NCBI GenBank assembly: GCA_003554585.1
Contig: PWGV01000024.1
Location: 1 to 64,000 of the forward strand
Direction: 5' to 3'
From: Halobacteroidaceae bacterium
GTDB lineage: Bacteria > Bacillota > Halanaerobiia > B1SED10-174
Length of the DNA: 64,000 nucleotides
Both the position numbers and the translations under genes were made by a program. The notes under the pieces are model-generated. The model had not been told where the DNA came from. It saw only the letters and a list, made by a program, of their open reading frames with translations, and did not search any database. Positions 39,207-49,190 of this stretch are shown here, piece by piece (positions within the stretch are counted from its first letter, which is position 1; each line of letters begins with the position of its first letter).

Positions 39207-39752
39207 ATGGTTGATTTCAAAGAGTTACAGGGGAAAATCAAGGAAGCCATGGACACACTTCTCCAGGCCGCCAGTTTGAGAAAAGGCGACATCTTCGTCC
39301 TGGGGTGCAGCAGCAGTGAAATCCTTGGCGAAAAAATAGGTTCCGCTTCCAATCTCGAAGTTGCGGAACACATTTTTCAAATAATATATGAAGAAACCCA
39401 AAAAGCTGAAGTATTTATTGCTGTCCAGTGCTGCGAACACCTGAACCGGGCCCTGGCAGTAGAAGAAGAATGCGCTCGAAAATATAACCTGGAGGTTGTC
39501 AATGCCATTCCTCATTTAAACGCCGGGGGAGCAACAGCAACTACAGCAATGGCCAGGTTAAAAAATCCGGTCCTGGTGGAGAAAATTCAGGGCCATGCCG
39601 GAATGGATATTGGTGATACCTTTATCGGAATGCACCTGAAACCGGTGGTTGTGCCGGTTCGGGCACCCAGCCTTTCTATAGGGTCAGCCCACCTTACAAT
39701 GGCCCGGACCCGCCCCAAATTGATTGGTGGGGAAAGAGCTAAATACTCTTAG
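39207..39752 (+). CDS. TIGR01440/UPF0340 family protein (YwlG-like)
   Basis: GDIFVLGCSSSEILGEKIGSASNLEVAEHIFQ; AVQCCEHLNRALAVEEECA; start trimmed to MVDFKELQG. Confidence 0.9.
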   Translation: MVDFKELQGKIKEAMDTLLQAASLRKGDIFVLGCSSSEILGEKIGSASNLEVAEHIFQIIYEETQKAEVFIAVQCCEHLNRALAVEEECARKYNLEVVNAIPHLNAGGATATTAMARLKNPVLVEKIQGHAGMDIGDTFIGMHLKPVVVPVRAPSLSIGSAHLTMARTRPKLIGGERAKYS

Positions 39753-40401
39753 GATTACTACGAAAAAACCGGTAAAAAATCATCCCAAAAACAAAACCCC
39801 CTATATGGGCCCACCAGGCAATCCCTCCGTAAACCGCTCCCATACCCAGGGCCAGGGTCCCGTAATATAACTGAATTATAAACCATGCTCCAATGTACAA
39901 AAAAGAAGGGACCCGGAAAAAATAAGGAATAAAGATAATCGGAATTACAGCAGTAACCCGGGCCAGGGGAAATAAGAAAAGGTAAGCACCCATTACCCCA
40001 GCGATTGCTCCTGATGCTCCAATTGTTGGAACCATTGAAGCAGGGTTAAAGATAATGTGAAAAAGACCCGAAAAAACTCCTGCAGCAAGGTAAAAAAGCA
40101 AAAAGGAGAAATGGCCAAGGCGGTCCTCCACATTATCTCCAAAAAGCCCCAATATCCACATGTTCCCTACCAGGTGACCAATATTGCCGTGCAAAAACAT
40201 GGAACTAATAAGGACTGAAAATTCCGGGGGGATTGAAGTAAGAAAGATCCTTGGAACAATCCCGTAAGTATAAAAAAACCTCATTAGTTCCATCTGGGAA
40301 AACTGAGTTTGCCAAACAAAAATCCCCACGTTAATAATAATCAAAAACCAGGTAATAACAGGTATTCGTCTGCGGGGAACATCATCTTTAATGGGAATCA
40401 T
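39739..40401 (-). CDS. Rhomboid family intramembrane serine protease
   Basis: MFLHGNIGHLVGNMWILGLFGDNVEDRLG; GASGAIAGVMGAYL; HIGGFVFGM. Confidence 0.93.
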   Translation of the reverse strand: MIPIKDDVPRRRIPVITWFLIIINVGIFVWQTQFSQMELMRFFYTYGIVPRIFLTSIPPEFSVLISSMFLHGNIGHLVGNMWILGLFGDNVEDRLGHFSFLLFYLAAGVFSGLFHIIFNPASMVPTIGASGAIAGVMGAYLFLFPLARVTAVIPIIFIPYFFRVPSFLYIGAWFIIQLYYGTLALGMGAVYGGIAWWAHIGGFVFGMIFYRFFRSNPKSI

Positions 40402-41296
40402 CCTGTAGGCCTCCCAGGTAAGATAAAATATACTCTAATGTTTCTTCCCAGTGGGTTTCCATTACCAGATGTCCCCCGCCGGGAATTATTTTGAGTTCAT
40501 AGCTCGAAAAAAATTTTAATTCATCCTGATCTGCAGGAGGTGGAACCCAGGTATCCTCCTCCCCCCAGATAAAAAGAACTTCTTTTTCAATTTTACCGGG
40601 TAATTTCGCCTGACTTTTCAAGTTATCCGCCGTCATTTTAAAAAGAAATTCCAAAGCCCCTGGCCTGGCCAGGGGTTCATAATATGCAACAAATTCTTCC
40701 GGAGTTGGGGGCCGACCATATGCGGAAAAAAGGATCTCTTCAACCCGGTCCTCGTTCAGGAAAAAACTTCCCATTACCCAGCCGCCAAGTTTCCTTATCG
40801 GGCGGAGGCGAAAGACATTGAACCAAAAACCCGTTTCCCTTTCCCCGATAGCGGGGGCTAAAAGAACCAGCCCGGCAATTTCTTCTCCATTTTTTGGTTC
40901 TACCATCTGCAGGGCAACTCCCCCACCCATGGAATGGCCAAAAACATACCAGGGTTTAGCTGGATTTTGCTCCTTCCAAAAACCCCACAGGATCTCCGCA
41001 TAGCCTGCCCGGGATAAATCCAGTTCTTCTTTCCCCGGGCTCTGCCCAAAAGCAGGCAGGTCGACGGCATAAACCTCAAAACCCGCCTCGGCAAGAGCGG
41101 GGGAGATTTTTCGCCAGCTAAAAGTTGAACCTCCCAGCCCGTGGATTAAAAGAAGGCTGCCCCTGGCATCAGAAGCAGCCGGCCAGTATTCGAAATAAAG
41201 CTCGAGTTCTCCTTCCCCAAACCAATCACCCATGGCTGCCTGGAGGGGAAAGGAAAGAAGGAAAATCAAAAAAACAAAAAGAATTGGCTTTTTCAT
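40388..41296 (-). CDS. Alpha/beta hydrolase with N-terminal signal/TM
   Basis: LLLIHGLGGSTFSWRKISPAL; VFGHSMGGGVALQM; GGGHLVMETHWEE. Confidence 0.92.
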   Translation of the reverse strand: MKKPILFVFLIFLLSFPLQAAMGDWFGEGELELYFEYWPAASDARGSLLLIHGLGGSTFSWRKISPALAEAGFEVYAVDLPAFGQSPGKEELDLSRAGYAEILWGFWKEQNPAKPWYVFGHSMGGGVALQMVEPKNGEEIAGLVLLAPAIGERETGFWFNVFRLRPIRKLGGWVMGSFFLNEDRVEEILFSAYGRPPTPEEFVAYYEPLARPGALEFLFKMTADNLKSQAKLPGKIEKEVLFIWGEEDTWVPPPADQDELKFFSSYELKIIPGGGHLVMETHWEETLEYILSYLGGLQDDSH

Positions 41297-41326
41297 TTCT
41301 CTGCCTCCGCTCCCTAACGGAAGTTT

Positions 41327-42049
41327 TTAAACCTGCTTCCTTCTTTTTTCAATAAATCGAATTAAAATTAAACCGATCTCAAAAAGCAAATACAGAGGAC
41401 CTACCATAAGCAATTGGGAAAAAAAGTCGGGAGGAGTGAGCACGGCAGAGACAATAATAATTATTAAAACCGCATATTTTCTAATTCTGGCCAGGGACTC
41501 GTAAGAGACCGCGCCCAGAATACCCAGGATTAATAAAACCAGCGGTAACTGGAAAACAATGCTGAAAGCAAAATGAAAGCGGGAGAAAAACCCCAGGTAG
41601 TTCTGGAATGTAAACATCGGAATCAGCTCTTCTCCGGCAAATCCCAGGAAAAAATTAATTGCCAGGGGGAAAACAACAAAATAGCTGAAAACAAGCCCCA
41701 GGTAAAAAAGGAACCCTATGGCTAAAAACGAGGGGATAAGAACCCTTATCTCTTCTTTGTAAAAACCCGGTAAAATAAAAGCCAGGATCTGATATAAGAT
41801 TATGGGCAGAGAAAAAAATAATCCCGCTGTAAAAGAAAGGCGGAGGTTTGCCAAAAACGCTTCGGGAGGTGAAAGATAAACCAGGGAAAGATCGAACGCT
41901 GGCAAAAGTATAATCCCACGAAGAAAGTCAACAAAAATAAAACAAATCAGGCTAAACCCGAAAACAAAGACTACAATAACGAATAAACGGTAGCGGAGTT
42001 CCTCCAGGTGTTCGATCAGGGACATCTTAGTTATTTCATCCACTTCCAT
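41327..42049 (-). CDS. tatC: Sec-independent protein translocase TatC
   Basis: SLIEHLEELRYRLFVIVVFV; LSPPEAFLANLRLSFTAGLFFSLPIILYQILAFILPGFYKEE. Confidence 0.96.
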   Translation of the reverse strand: MEVDEITKMSLIEHLEELRYRLFVIVVFVFGFSLICFIFVDFLRGIILLPAFDLSLVYLSPPEAFLANLRLSFTAGLFFSLPIILYQILAFILPGFYKEEIRVLIPSFLAIGFLFYLGLVFSYFVVFPLAINFFLGFAGEELIPMFTFQNYLGFFSRFHFAFSIVFQLPLVLLILGILGAVSYESLARIRKYAVLIIIIVSAVLTPPDFFSQLLMVGPLYLLFEIGLILIRFIEKRRKQV

Positions 42050-42662
42050 CCCTCCGCGCCGTAATCATTTTTTCTGCTCGCCGGAAATCTTCAGGAGTAT
42101 TAACATTAAAAAAAGAAATAGTATCCAGATTAAACCCCGCAAAATCTTCCAGCGTCACCCTTCTTACTTCGGGTTGCCTGGCAATCTCCAAAAGCTTTAA
42201 AGAATTTGTCTCAAGGTTCTCCCTGATCTGTCCTACAAGGTCTTTATGGTAAAAACTATGCAATGGATGGGGCCCATCCTCTAAAACAGGAACAACTCCC
42301 TTATAACCCGAGGTCAAAACAAAAAGAAATTTTACCAGCTCTGGCTGAATAAAAGGCATGTCGCACCCACAAAAAAAAGACCAGCCGGTTTTGCTTTCCA
42401 TCAGGCCAGCCACAATGCCCCGGAGAGCGGACGGCGGATAGGACAAATCGTCATTTACAGCTTTTACCCCGGGTATTTCTATCCTCTGTTCGGGCCTTTT
42501 TACTATAATTATTTCACCAACAACAGGTTGCAGGGCCTGAACAGTCCAGGAAATTAGTTTTTTACCCGCCAGATCTAAACTCCATTTACTCCAGCCCATC
42601 CGGCGACTGCTTCCCCCTGCAAGAATAACTCCGGTGACGTCTTCCAGCCTGTTGAAATCCAT
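42036..42662 (-). CDS. mobA: Molybdenum cofactor guanylyltransferase
   Basis: GVILAGGSSRRMGWSKWSLDLAGKKLISW; FFCGCDMPFIQPELV; FFNVNTPEDFRRAE. Confidence 0.92.
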   Translation of the reverse strand: MDFNRLEDVTGVILAGGSSRRMGWSKWSLDLAGKKLISWTVQALQPVVGEIIIVKRPEQRIEIPGVKAVNDDLSYPPSALRGIVAGLMESKTGWSFFCGCDMPFIQPELVKFLFVLTSGYKGVVPVLEDGPHPLHSFYHKDLVGQIRENLETNSLKLLEIARQPEVRRVTLEDFAGFNLDTISFFNVNTPEDFRRAEKMITARRDGSG

Positions 42663-42665
42663 TTT

Positions 42666-42953
42666 CTATTCTTCCTGTTTATTTTCCGGGGGTTCCTGTT
42701 TTTCCTGTTTTTCTTGTTTTTCTTTCTTTTCTTTCTTTTCCTTCTTTTCTTTCTCTTCTACTTCTTCATCCTCATCATCATCATCATCATCATCGTCGTC
42801 GAGGCTTCGTTGAAAATCCTTGGAAGCACTCCGGAATTCTCGCAGGCCACGGCCGATGGATTTACCAATTTCAGGTAACCTTTTGGGCCCAAAGATTAAC
42901 AAAACCACAACCAGGATTAATAAAAGCTCGGGAACACCAATTCTACCAAACAT
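42666..42953 (-). CDS. tatA: Twin-arginine translocase TatA/TatE with extended acidic/KE-rich tail
   Basis: [39 protein letters not shown]; poly-Asp and (KEK/QEK)n tail. Confidence 0.95.
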   Translation of the reverse strand: MFGRIGVPELLLILVVVLLIFGPKRLPEIGKSIGRGLREFRSASKDFQRSLDDDDDDDDDEDEEVEEKEKKEKKEKKEKQEKQEKQEPPENKQEE

Positions 42954-43154
42954 TTCTTTTCATCCTTTCCTGCAAATTGTATTAGAAAAAGTTACAAAAA
43001 TTAAATAACCTAAAAGCTTGCAGAAGCTATTCCAATTTTTCTTCTTATTATTAATTCGTTTACATCCTCCTAACTCCTTTTTTGCCCTGCGTAATTTTTG
43101 GGAAGGATTTTCCCTTCTTTCCTAAAATTATTCTAAATTAAAGGGGGGAAATAA

Positions 43155-43808
43155 ATGTCCCTATTCCAGCTTGAAGGCGTTTCAATAAAAATTCAGGACC
43201 AGCTTGTCCTCGAGAAAACCGACCTAACCATTTCACCAGATAATATTATCGGGATCTCAGGCCCCAGCGGAGGCGGAAAAACAACTTTTCTTAAGATCTT
43301 TAACCGCCTCTGGGAACCCACTACTGGAAAGGTCTACTTTGAAGGAAAACCCCTGACAGGTCTTGAACATACCCTGCTCAGGCGGGAGGTTATTCTTCTC
43401 TTTCAAGAGCCCCTCTTATTCGGACCCAGTATTCAGGATGACCTGCTTTACCCTTTTTCCCTGTCCCGTTTTCAACAGGAACCCCCGGGAGAAAAATTGC
43501 TCAAAAAAACCCTGGAGGCAATGTCCCTCCCCTTGTCTTACCTGGAAAAAGATAGTTCAGAGCTATCTGGAGGCGAAAAACAGCGGGTAGCCATAGCCCG
43601 AAGCCTCCTGCTAAAACCAAAGGTCCTTCTCCTTGACGAGCCCACTTCAGCCCTCGACCGGGATTTGAGCGACTCTCTCCTGGATTGTATTTTGCATGTT
43701 CATAACCCCCGGTTGATATTGTTCATCTCCCACGATCAAAAACTTCTGGCCCGGGCCAGTTCCCATCTTCGCCTTGAAGATCACAAATTGGAAAAAATGG
43801 GGGTTTAA
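43155..43808 (+). CDS. ABC transporter ATP-binding protein, FetA/YbbL-like
   Basis: GISGPSGGGKTTFLKIFNRLWEPTTG; ELSGGEKQRVAIARSLLLKPKVLLLDEPTSALD; next to FetB-like permease. Confidence 0.92.
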   Translation: MSLFQLEGVSIKIQDQLVLEKTDLTISPDNIIGISGPSGGGKTTFLKIFNRLWEPTTGKVYFEGKPLTGLEHTLLRREVILLFQEPLLFGPSIQDDLLYPFSLSRFQQEPPGEKLLKKTLEAMSLPLSYLEKDSSELSGGEKQRVAIARSLLLKPKVLLLDEPTSALDRDLSDSLLDCILHVHNPRLILFISHDQKLLARASSHLRLEDHKLEKMGV

Positions 43809-44608
43809 TGATGAGTGTTGATATACCTTTATCAGGAATGATCTTGGCCTACATTCTTTTTTTCCTTGTCTTTGGCCTTTCTCAACTTAACCGGCTTAAA
43901 TTAACCAAAGACCTCATTGTCTCAACAATCCGAATGACGCTGCAATTAATCCTGGTTGGCTGGGTTCTGGTTTATATATTCGAGTGGGAATCTCCCATTA
44001 TTATAACCGGAATTTTCCTGGTCATGGTCTTTTTTGGGGCCTGGACAATAATGGAACGCTCCGGAGTTGCTTTTTTCCAGATCTTTTTAAGCCTTTTGGG
44101 AGCGCTTTTATTTGGAACTGGTTTCGTCCTGCTATTTTTCCTGCTTTTTATTGTTGGTGTAACACCCTGGTACAATCCCCAGTTTTTCATCCCGCTGGCG
44201 GGAATGATAATCGGTAATTCCATGAACGGAAGCACTCTCGCGGTGGAAAGGTTTTTTACCGGTGTCCGGGAGAGGAAACTGGAAATTGAGACCAAGGCAG
44301 CCCTTGGAGCCAATGCCAAAGAAGCTTCTCTGGAAATATTCAAACAATCCTATAAAGCTGCCCTGCTTCCCACCCTTTCTTCAATGACCGGTATGGGCAT
44401 CGTTTTCCTTCCGGGCATGATGACCGGGCAGATTTTGGGCGGGACTCCACCTCTTGTTGCAATAAAATACCAGATAACAATAATGCTTGCTATCCTGGCC
44501 AGTGTTGCTCTTTCCAGTTTTATGGTTTTGCTTTTAGAACGCCGCTTCCTGTTTAGTCCACTTGATTTACCCCGCTATAACCTCTTCAAGAATAAAACGA
44601 AGAAATAA
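43808..44608 (+). CDS. ABC transporter permease, FetB/YbbM-like (UPF0014)
   Basis: MTLQLILVGWVLVYIFEW; GMIIGNSMNGSTLAVERFF; LPGMMTGQILGGTPPLVAIKYQI. Confidence 0.93.
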   Translation: MMSVDIPLSGMILAYILFFLVFGLSQLNRLKLTKDLIVSTIRMTLQLILVGWVLVYIFEWESPIIITGIFLVMVFFGAWTIMERSGVAFFQIFLSLLGALLFGTGFVLLFFLLFIVGVTPWYNPQFFIPLAGMIIGNSMNGSTLAVERFFTGVRERKLEIETKAALGANAKEASLEIFKQSYKAALLPTLSSMTGMGIVFLPGMMTGQILGGTPPLVAIKYQITIMLAILASVALSSFMVLLLERRFLFSPLDLPRYNLFKNKTKK

Positions 44609-44620
44609 GGAGAAATTGAT

Positions 44621-45706
44621 ATGGTTAAAAATATTTCCTTGCTCTTGATAATAACCGCACTTCTGTTACTGCCGACCCCTGCAGGGGATATCTCTCCCAC
44701 GGAAGAGAAAACGCAGGGAAGAGTTCTGCACGTGGGGCAACCCACTCCCACTGCAGAAGGTTGGGAAGAACAGGAAGTAATTATTAAAATTACCCGGGGG
44801 GTTTTTGCAGGAGAAACCGTATCCACCCAAAATTCTTTAAGCGGGAACCCCCGATTCGATATCAACCTGGAAGAAGGAGATCTGGTAATCCTGTCCCTGG
44901 AAAAAACCGATGGTTATCTGCAGGGTGTAAAGATAAATAATTTCGGCCGCCACCCCTTTCTTATTATTCTTGCCGCCATCTTTATTACCACCCTTATAAT
45001 TATTGGAAAGAAAAAAGGTTCTCATTCTCTTGCCGCCCTGACAATAACCATTCTCCTGATTATCAAGGTTCTTTTACCACTATTATTACAGGGCTATAGC
45101 CCTCTGCCCCTGATCTCAATTTTCGCCATATTCGTTGCCGCCATTACCCTTTTAATTATTAGTGGTTTAAATTTAAAGACCCTTTCCGCTATTCTGGGTA
45201 TCGGGGGCGGACTTTTGGTAGCAGCAATCCTTGCTGTCCTTTTCGGGCAACTCAGCCAATTAACCGGTTTTGTCTCTCACGAAGCTCCGCTCCTGCAGTT
45301 TATCGGGGGAGCAGGTCTCAATTTAGAAGGTCTGCTTTATGGGGCAATTGTTCTGGGGGCCCTGGGAGCTATAATGGACGTGACCATTTCGGTTGCTTCG
45401 GGACTGGAACAGGTAAGCCTGGCCCAGCCCCGGGCCACAGTTGGCGAGCTATATGGTGCAGGTATTGCCATCGGCCGCGATATAATGGGAACCATGATCA
45501 ATACTCTGATCCTTGCCTATGTCGGGGGCGCTCTTCCCCTGCTCCTTTTGCTGCTTGCAGAACAACCTTCTCTGCTAGGCCTTATAAATATGGACCTTAT
45601 CGCTTCGGAAATTTTGAGAGCCCTGGCCGGGAGTACTGGCCTGATTTTTTCAATTCCCCTTACTGCCATTATCAGTGCAGCTTTTTTAAATAAGGAGAAA
45701 AAGTAA
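44621..45706 (+). CDS. YibE/F family membrane protein
   Basis: LGALGAIMDVTISVASGLEQV; GRDIMGTMINTLILAYVGGALPLLLLL. Confidence 0.92.
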   Translation: MVKNISLLLIITALLLLPTPAGDISPTEEKTQGRVLHVGQPTPTAEGWEEQEVIIKITRGVFAGETVSTQNSLSGNPRFDINLEEGDLVILSLEKTDGYLQGVKINNFGRHPFLIILAAIFITTLIIIGKKKGSHSLAALTITILLIIKVLLPLLLQGYSPLPLISIFAIFVAAITLLIISGLNLKTLSAILGIGGGLLVAAILAVLFGQLSQLTGFVSHEAPLLQFIGGAGLNLEGLLYGAIVLGALGAIMDVTISVASGLEQVSLAQPRATVGELYGAGIAIGRDIMGTMINTLILAYVGGALPLLLLLLAEQPSLLGLINMDLIASEILRALAGSTGLIFSIPLTAIISAAFLNKEKK

Positions 45707-45707
45707 A

Positions 45708-45746
45708 AGAGAGGTCACCCAATCCCGGAATTGGGTGGCCCTCTCT
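45708..45746 (-). terminator. Terminator hairpin between convergent yibE/F-like gene and GH1 gene
   Basis: AGAGAGG-tCACCCAATtcccggAATTGGGTGgC-CCTCTCT; T-rich on minus strand after the stem. Confidence 0.6.
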
Positions 45747-45836
45747 GTGGTGGGGGGTTATTACCTGATTTTATGTGCTCCTTACTTTAAATTTCTACAC
45801 TAGAAAAAATTTACCTGCAAAAATTTCATTAAAACA

Positions 45837-47091
45837 TCACTTTACCCTATTACTACCTGTCTCCAATAACTTCCCATTATTAGAAGCCAGTTCCCGGTAA
45901 TAAGAACAAACCCGGCGGGGGCTTCTTTTCTGAGTTACAAAATCCACTTGATATAAGCCAAAACGGGGGACATAACCTTCAGCCCATTCAAAGTTGTCCA
46001 GCAGGGTCCAGTAGAAATAACCCAAAACCGGAACACCCTCTTCCAGGGCCCGCCTTACCTGCTCCAGGTGAGAGGTTAAAAAGTCAATCTTTTCCTCATC
46101 AGAACGAGGAATTCCGTTTTCAGTTATCATAACTGGCAGGGAATAATCCCTGTCAATTTTTTATAAGTCTGTAAAGACCCTCCGGGTAAATTTCCCAGCC
46201 AAGTTCATTCCTCGGAAGTTCCTCTTTTTCCACAGTTTTGGTAAAAAAAGTCGCAGGATTTTTCAGGGAAAGAGCCACCAAATCCCGGGAATAATAGTTC
46301 AGACCAAAAAAATCAGCCGCACCATTTTTAATTGTTTTGTTTACAAAGCGCCAGTTGAAAAAATAATCCAATAACCTGGAGGCATTCCGGACCGAAATTG
46401 AATGGGAAGCGGGGTTCATTATCCTGAGATGATGAGCTATCCCGGCAGCGGGGGCAGAAAGCTTATTTTTTTGATAAAAGTCATGCAGGTCCCGGTAAAC
46501 CATTTCATTCGCTCCTGCCATGTTTTGCAAAACCTTGAGGGCTTTAAATAGTTTGCCCTTTTTTCCCGGCGGCCAGTTCCCTTCCAGGTACCCCTGGTAA
46601 ACATAAACCGTAGGTTCGTTAATAATCACCCAGTACTTTACAAAAGGAGCAAACTCCCGGACAACCTTCCTGCAATATTCTCGAAAATAGGAGAGGTTTG
46701 AACTTTTTTCCCAGCCCCCCATTTTAGCAAACCAGGTGGGGTTGGTGAAATGGTGAAGTGTAACAACTGGTTCTATTCCTCTCTCCTGCAAACCCGCAAG
46801 AAGTTTCCGGTAGAAAGCAATTCCTTCCTCGGAAAATTCTCCAGGTCGCGGTTCAACCCTGGCCCATTCAATTCCAAAGCGGTAGGCATTGTCTTCCAGT
46901 TCGGAAAGCAAATCCAGGTCTTCCCGGTACAGGTGGTAATATTGGCAGGCTTTTAAAGGGGTTGAACTATCTTTTGTGTTGCCCCCTGCAGCCCAGTGGT
47001 ACCAATCATGGTTGGTTAACCCTCCCTCTACCTGGGTCGCTGCAGTGGCAGTTTCCCATAAAAACCCTTCTGGAAACCCCATGGTTATCAC
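45837..47091 (-). pseudogene. GH1 beta-glucosidase split by a one-base frameshift
   Basis: ORF 46153-47091 ends ...GWEIYPEGLYRLIKN*, continued in another frame by DRDYSLPVMITENGIPRSDEEK...GYFYWTLLDNFEWAEGYVPRFGLYQVD (45837-46130). Confidence 0.85.
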
Positions 47092-47198
47092 CTCAAATTA
47101 ATATTCCTTTGTATTCCAGTTTTTTCCCGCAACTTAAATTTTGTTTGCAACTCTGAACCTTTTGATAGTATAATTAACTTATCTGGTCCCTTCTGGAG

Positions 47199-48578
47199 GT
47201 GATTTTTATGAGCCTGAGACTCGAAGAAGAAGTTTCGATGGTAGAAGAAATGCTGGAGGAAGGCCGCCTGGAAGATGCTAAAAAATTCCTTAATCAGAAT
47301 GCAACCAAAGCCGCTCACATTATCGACTACCTTCCCTTCCCTTTAATCGGTCCGGCCTTTAGACTGCTGTCTAAAAACAATGCCATTGAGGTTTTTGAAG
47401 AGCTCGAACCCGAAGATCAAACCCAGGTAATTGAAAGCCTTGGTACTGAAGAAGGGGCGAAAATGTTTTCGCACCTCCCCCCTGATGACCAGATTCAATT
47501 ACTCGACGAAGTCCCGGCAAAAGTCGCCAAAAAACTTCTGGCCTCCCTGGGTAAAAATCAGCTGGATACTGCAATGACCCTTCTTGGTTACCCCCGGGGT
47601 AGCGCCGGGCGATTGATGACTCCGAATTACCTATCCTTAAAAAAAGAGATGACTGTCAAGGAAGCCCTGGACCGGATTCGCAGAGCAGGGCTAACCTCGG
47701 AAACTATTTACTATTGTTATGTCACCGACCGGGAACGGCATCTGGAAGGGGTTGTTTCCCTAAGGAACCTGGTAGTAGCCGAAACTGAGCAAATAGTCCA
47801 GGACCTCATGGATCCCGAGGTAATTGCCGTTAACACCCATGACAAACAGGAACTTGTGGCCCGCCTTCTTGGTGACCTCGACTTTCTCGCTATCCCGGTT
47901 GTTGACAAAGAAAACCGGCTGGTGGGGATCATTACAATTGACGATGCCATTGATGTCCTGGAGAAAGAGGAAACAATGACTGCTTACTCTTCTGTTGGTG
48001 TTACACCAGTAGAGCAGGAAGGACTCCGCAGTTTGAGGTTAATCGAAGGCCCGATGACACAATCCCTGCGGGTCAGGTTGCCTTTCCTTCTGATAACCCT
48101 GGTCGGGGGGATGGTAGCAGGACGGTTAATAGGAGCATTTGAGCAAACTCTGGAAACAGTTGTGGCCCTGGCCTTTTTCATTCCCGTTATTATGGATATG
48201 GGCGGGAATGTCGGAACTCAGTCCTCTACGATTTTCGCCCGGGCCATTGCCCTGGGGCAGATAAAGCTTGACAGTTTCTGGTCTTACTTGCTCCGGGAAG
48301 GCCTTGTTGGCCTGGCCCTTGGTTTGTTAATCGGAATTGGAGGAGGGCTATTCGCCTGGGTATGGCAGGGAGATATTAATATCGGGATTGTAGTTGGGCT
48401 TTCCCTGATCTTTACCATGGTCCTGGCGAGTATTCTCGGGTTTTTAATCCCCCGCCTGGTGCTGGCCATGGGCTTTGACCAGGCAGCGGGTTCCGTTCCC
48501 ATAATCACCAGTATTAAAGATATGAGCGGAATTTTAATTTATTTCCTGCTTGCCAATTTTTTCCTGGGAATTGTTTAA
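47199..48578 (+). CDS. mgtE: Magnesium transporter MgtE
   Basis: MgtE_N, CBS pair, and TM domain with PVIMDMGGNVGTQSSTIFARAIALGQI. Confidence 0.96.
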   Translation: MIFMSLRLEEEVSMVEEMLEEGRLEDAKKFLNQNATKAAHIIDYLPFPLIGPAFRLLSKNNAIEVFEELEPEDQTQVIESLGTEEGAKMFSHLPPDDQIQLLDEVPAKVAKKLLASLGKNQLDTAMTLLGYPRGSAGRLMTPNYLSLKKEMTVKEALDRIRRAGLTSETIYYCYVTDRERHLEGVVSLRNLVVAETEQIVQDLMDPEVIAVNTHDKQELVARLLGDLDFLAIPVVDKENRLVGIITIDDAIDVLEKEETMTAYSSVGVTPVEQEGLRSLRLIEGPMTQSLRVRLPFLLITLVGGMVAGRLIGAFEQTLETVVALAFFIPVIMDMGGNVGTQSSTIFARAIALGQIKLDSFWSYLLREGLVGLALGLLIGIGGGLFAWVWQGDINIGIVVGLSLIFTMVLASILGFLIPRLVLAMGFDQAAGSVPIITSIKDMSGILIYFLLANFFLGIV

Positions 48579-48580
48579 AA

Positions 48581-48606
48581 GGAGGCCCCTTTGCGGGGCT
48601 CTTTTT
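48581..48606 (+). terminator. Intrinsic terminator downstream of mgtE
   Basis: AGGCCCC-tttgc-GGGGCTCTTTTT. Confidence 0.75.
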
Positions 48607-48665
48607 GATAATGGGAAAGGGATACAAGGGTTAGTGACGAATTAACAAAAAAAGGGGTGATTTAG

Positions 48666-49154
48666 ATGAGTAAAACCAAAAAAATCCTCGAATACGCTTT
48701 GGAAATAGAAAAGAAAGGGGCTTCCTTTTACAAAGAACAGGCCAATAACGTTCAAAATCAAGAGGCTAAAAAGCTTTTTGAAAAATTATCTGACTTTGAA
48801 GAGAAGCACGTGAACTATATTCAGAATAAGCTTGAAGAACTGAGCAAAAAACAGGCAATAGTCTTTGATCCCGAGGAAATTTCCGAAGAAGAATTTATTT
48901 TTGAATCCCGCAAGCAGGAAGAACTGGATAAACAAACAAAAAATGATCTCCCCATTATACGCATGGCTTATTTAATTGAGAAAGATTTCCACGACTTCTA
49001 CAAAAAAGCAAGTCAGCAGGTTTCAGAAAAAGACGCTAAAGACCTTTTTATTGAACTCGCTAACTGGGAAGAAAAACACCTCAACTACCTCTACAAAATG
49101 TACCAGCAACTGATGCAGGAGTTCTGGTTTGACATGGGCTTTGAACCTTTTTAA
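48666..49154 (+). CDS. Ferritin-like/rubrerythrin family protein
   Basis: EIEKKGASFYKEQA...FEEKHVNYIQ; LIEKDFHDFYKKA...WEEKHLNYLYK. Confidence 0.85.
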   Translation: MSKTKKILEYALEIEKKGASFYKEQANNVQNQEAKKLFEKLSDFEEKHVNYIQNKLEELSKKQAIVFDPEEISEEEFIFESRKQEELDKQTKNDLPIIRMAYLIEKDFHDFYKKASQQVSEKDAKDLFIELANWEEKHLNYLYKMYQQLMQEFWFDMGFEPF

Positions 49155-49190
49155 TAATTTCTTCTTCTTTTTACAGGAGGTATCACCCCG

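Noticed and set aside
42700-42800. Repeat-rich stretch considered as CRISPR-like or intergenic satellite
   Set aside because: It is in-frame coding sequence for the TatA tail; no spacers or direct repeats of CRISPR size
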